From: CAZVCG01 sp964649675
GTDB lineage: Bacteria > Pseudomonadota > Alphaproteobacteria > UBA9219
Reading direction: 5' to 3'
DNA length: 7,633 nucleotides
Assembly (NCBI GenBank): GCA_964649675.1
Contig: CAZYPX010000091.1
Span: 1-7,633, forward strand
Below are positions 5,972 through 7,633 of the stretch, in pieces. Each line of letters starts with the position of its first letter. The first letter of the stretch is position 1. The translations under genes were made by a program, and so were the position numbers. A model generated the notes under the pieces. It made no database searches and was not told where the DNA came from. It was given only the letters and a program-made list of their open reading frames with translations.

Positions 5972-7422
5972 AGCGCCTAACGCAGTGGCTTTTTGAAAAA
6001 CCGCAAGTCGGACAAGGCGACACCGTCGCCGTGCTGGACATCGGCACAAGTAAGGTGGCATGCTTTATCGTGAGATCCGACGAAACGGGCGCGCCGCATA
6101 TAGTCGGCATCGGGCACCAGCTTTCCGAAGGCATTCGCCAGGGAGTCATCTCCGACATCGAAGCCGTGCGGCGATCAATTACGGCCGCCGTAGCGACCGC
6201 CGAAAGCATGGCCGACGTCACGCTTGAACGCATCATCGTCAATGTGCCCGCCCCCCTGCTCATGTCCCGATCCGTCAGCATCGAATTGCCGGTCCATGGA
6301 CGGGAGATAACGTCAGGCGACTTGGATCGCCTGATAACGCAAGGGCAAACCATGACGCCTCCAGACGCTCAAGGCAACATGCAGGAGCTGATCCACACCA
6401 TTCCCGTCAGCTATATTCTGGACGGGCAGAAAGGCATCCGTGAACCTCTGGGCATGACTGGCGTCTCGTTGCAAGCGCAACTGCACCTTGTGGCCGCCGC
6501 TTTTGGACCTGTGCACACGCTCATCACAACCATTGCCCGAGGCCATCTGGAAGTCGAACGCCTTATCGCTGCGCCCTATGCCAGCGGGCTGGCGTGCCTT
6601 GTCGAAGATGAAATGGATCTCGGTTGTACGGTGCTGGACATCGGCGCGGGAACGACGTCCATCGGCATATTCCACGACGGCCACATGATCCATGCCGACG
6701 GCATTCCCATCGGCGGCGCGCATATTACGAACGACATCGCACGGTGCCTGACCACGTCGCTCAGCCATGCCGAAAGACTGAAAACGCTTCATGGAAACGC
6801 CATCGTCGTGCCGCTCGACGACCGCGAAACCGTCGAGGTCCCGCAGGTCGGCGAAGAAACGCCCGAGAACGCCAATCAGGTGCGTAAATCGCAGCTTATC
6901 CGCATCATCCAGCCGCGCCTTGAAGAAATTTTTGAGCTTGTCAAATCGCGCCTAGAAGCCAGCGGCTACAACGATATGGCGGGACGGCGCTGCGTTCTAA
7001 CCGGAGGCACCAGCCAATTGCCAGGCATACGCGACATCGCGCAGCGCATCCTTGACAAGCAAGTGCGCCTCGGCCGCCCGCTTCGCATCGCGCCGCCTTC
7101 ACGCGACATCTATGTCGGCGCGCAACGGCGCAAAAGCGACTTGCTCGCCAGAACGGCCGCATCGAAAAAATACGACAAAGACAAAAACGACTCCCGTGAA
7201 GGACGGGAAGAACAAGAGGATATGCGCGGCGTGAAAAAGGCCCACGGCAACATCGCCGCGTCGGGCCTTGCCGAAGCCACCTCCGGCCCAGCCTTCTCAA
7301 CGACGGCAGGGCTTCTTGCCGTGGCTCTTCAGCCCGATCTGGCGGTAGCCCCGGCCTATGCCGAATTCTCCGGCGGCAGTTTTTTTGCCAAGGCAGGCCA
7401 GTGGATCAAACAGAATTTATAA
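5968..7422 (+). CDS. ftsA: Cell division protein FtsA with a long C-terminal insertion
   Basis: FtsA is an actin-like ATPase that anchors FtsZ to the inner membrane and recruits later divisome proteins. Seen in 484 residues: phosphate 1 motif VAVLDIGTSKVACFIV (20-35), the SHS2/1C domain (about 85-170), phosphate 2 motif TVLDIGAGTTSIGIF (221-235), the adenosine motif VLTGGTSQLPGI (343-354), and GLAEATSGPAFSTTAGLL (433-450). It ends in a short linker and an amphipathic membrane-targeting helix GSFFAKAGQWIKQNL (470-484). Most FtsA proteins of this type have about 410-440 residues. The excess lies at about 373-432, a charged stretch between VRLGRPLRI and the GLAEA block, which are usually nearly adjacent. 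The start is TTG, with a strong ribosome site and a four-base overlap with ftsQ. ftsZ, normally next, does not start within the remaining 211 bases. Confidence 0.95.
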   Translation: MKRLTQWLFEKPQVGQGDTVAVLDIGTSKVACFIVRSDETGAPHIVGIGHQLSEGIRQGVISDIEAVRRSITAAVATAESMADVTLERIIVNVPAPLLMSRSVSIELPVHGREITSGDLDRLITQGQTMTPPDAQGNMQELIHTIPVSYILDGQKGIREPLGMTGVSLQAQLHLVAAAFGPVHTLITTIARGHLEVERLIAAPYASGLACLVEDEMDLGCTVLDIGAGTTSIGIFHDGHMIHADGIPIGGAHITNDIARCLTTSLSHAERLKTLHGNAIVVPLDDRETVEVPQVGEETPENANQVRKSQLIRIIQPRLEEIFELVKSRLEASGYNDMAGRRCVLTGGTSQLPGIRDIAQRILDKQVRLGRPLRIAPPSRDIYVGAQRRKSDLLARTAASKKYDKDKNDSREGREEQEDMRGVKKAHGNIAASGLAEATSGPAFSTTAGLLAVALQPDLAVAPAYAEFSGGSFFAKAGQWIKQNL

Positions 7423-7557
7423 AGAATCCTCGCCACACGCCCTCCCCTTAAAACTGATCGGCCCCACTTTTGGCCGACCTTCTTGCAAAATTCTGCATAT
7501 TTGCGCCGATGGGGTAATCGGAACATTCGGAAAAGCTTGCTGATCTTATTGGGAAAC
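7423..7557. other. Intergenic region after ftsA, no gene seen
   Basis: About 135 bases with no credible gene. Two weak dyads are present: TCGGCC (7458-7463) with GGCCGA (7472-7477), loop of eight, and CCGAT (7506-7510) with ATCGG (7517-7521). Neither is followed by a T run, so I do not call a terminator. Confidence 0.5.
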
Positions 7558-7581
7558 TGGTGCTGCCGATAGGAATTGAAC
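7558..7581 (-). pseudogene. 3' end fragment of a tRNA gene
   Basis: Read on the minus strand, the bases give T-loop TTCAATT preceded by G53, then the T-stem 3' side CCTAT, acceptor 3' side CGGCAGC, discriminator A and an encoded CCA (7560-7558), with the exact 7-5-7-1-3 spacing of a tRNA. Immediately upstream the expected T-stem partner ATAGG is absent (the bases read GGTCAG), and no anticodon arm follows. It is therefore a broken copy. Such 3' ends arise when an IS inserts in a tRNA gene or when an element uses the tRNA as an attachment site. The amino acid cannot be assigned safely; tRNA-Thr is possible. Confidence 0.45.
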
Positions 7582-7633
7582 TGACCTGCTCCCCGTTTAT
7601 GTACCACAGGAAAGTTGAATCTTTTGGCAGGGT
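7577..7633 (+). mobile_element. Possible end of an IS3-family insertion sequence, running out of the window
   Basis: The bases TGAACTGACCTGCTCCCC at 7577-7594 resemble terminal inverted repeats of IS3-family elements, which often start TGA and contain CTGxCCCC-type strings. The stretch GTTGAATCTTTTGGCAGGGT at 7614-7633 would be the leader before orfA. No transposase is visible before the edge. The junction with the tRNA remnant supports an insertion, but the assignment is by resemblance only. Confidence 0.35.

Noticed and set aside
7458..7477. Dyad TCGGCC/GGCCGA as an ftsA terminator
   Set aside because: It has only six pairs with an eight-base loop, and the following bases (CCTTCTTG) are not a T run.
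7356..7607. Minus-strand frame of 83 codons over the ftsA end and tRNA remnant
   Set aside because: It spans the conserved FtsA membrane helix and the tRNA-like fragment, so it cannot be one real gene; no motif or ribosome site is seen.

Overview
The window looks like a chromosomal segment of an alphaproteobacterium, probably an uncultured or poorly sampled lineage. The lineage call is an inference. It rests on a recognisable ftsQ-ftsA pair with an alphaproteobacterial-style FtsA, a fused exosortase/EpsI gene of the XrtD type, and moderate-to-high GC codon use in the cell-division genes. No 16S or other taxonomic marker is present.

Left part (1-2133): two small minus-strand genes diverge from a plus-strand exosortase. 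The outermost (1-143, running off the left edge) begins with a clear signal peptide. The next (182-466) looks like the N-terminal third of a WecG/TagA/CpsF glycosyltransferase joined to a tail resembling the C-terminus of EpsI, so it is probably a deletion remnant. The plus-strand gene (568-2133) is an exosortase with its Cys/Arg/His triad and a fused C-terminal EpsI domain. Exosortase, EpsI and WecG-type enzymes commonly occur together in loci that sort C-terminally tagged proteins and make extracellular polysaccharide. This looks like a partly eroded version of such a locus.

Middle (2134-2680): about 550 bases without an intact gene. It holds a short remnant that reads like the C-terminus of a Cys/Met-metabolism PLP enzyme. 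It also holds several strong inverted repeats (2268-2377). Just before the next gene are two overlapping, mutually exclusive stem-loops (2607-2632 and 2628-2652), which suggest a regulated leader.

Right part (2681-7422): an apparent operon of a double-length D-Ala-D-Ala ligase-like protein (two ATP-grasp ligase units in one chain), ftsQ and ftsA. The ligase makes the D-Ala-D-Ala end of the peptidoglycan precursor. FtsQ is the membrane scaffold of the divisome, and FtsA tethers FtsZ to the membrane. The order ddl-ftsQ-ftsA is the usual dcw-cluster order. Here, however, the upstream mur genes are replaced by the exosortase region, and ftsZ does not begin within the 211 bases after ftsA. FtsA carries an unusual charged insertion of about 60 residues near its C-terminus.

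Right edge (7423-7633): no gene. It contains what looks like the last 24 bases of a tRNA gene (minus strand), interrupted by sequence resembling the end of an IS3-family element that continues out of the window. Both flanks of the division operon therefore show signs of rearrangement. I found no CRISPR array, no complete tRNA or rRNA and no complete transposase.
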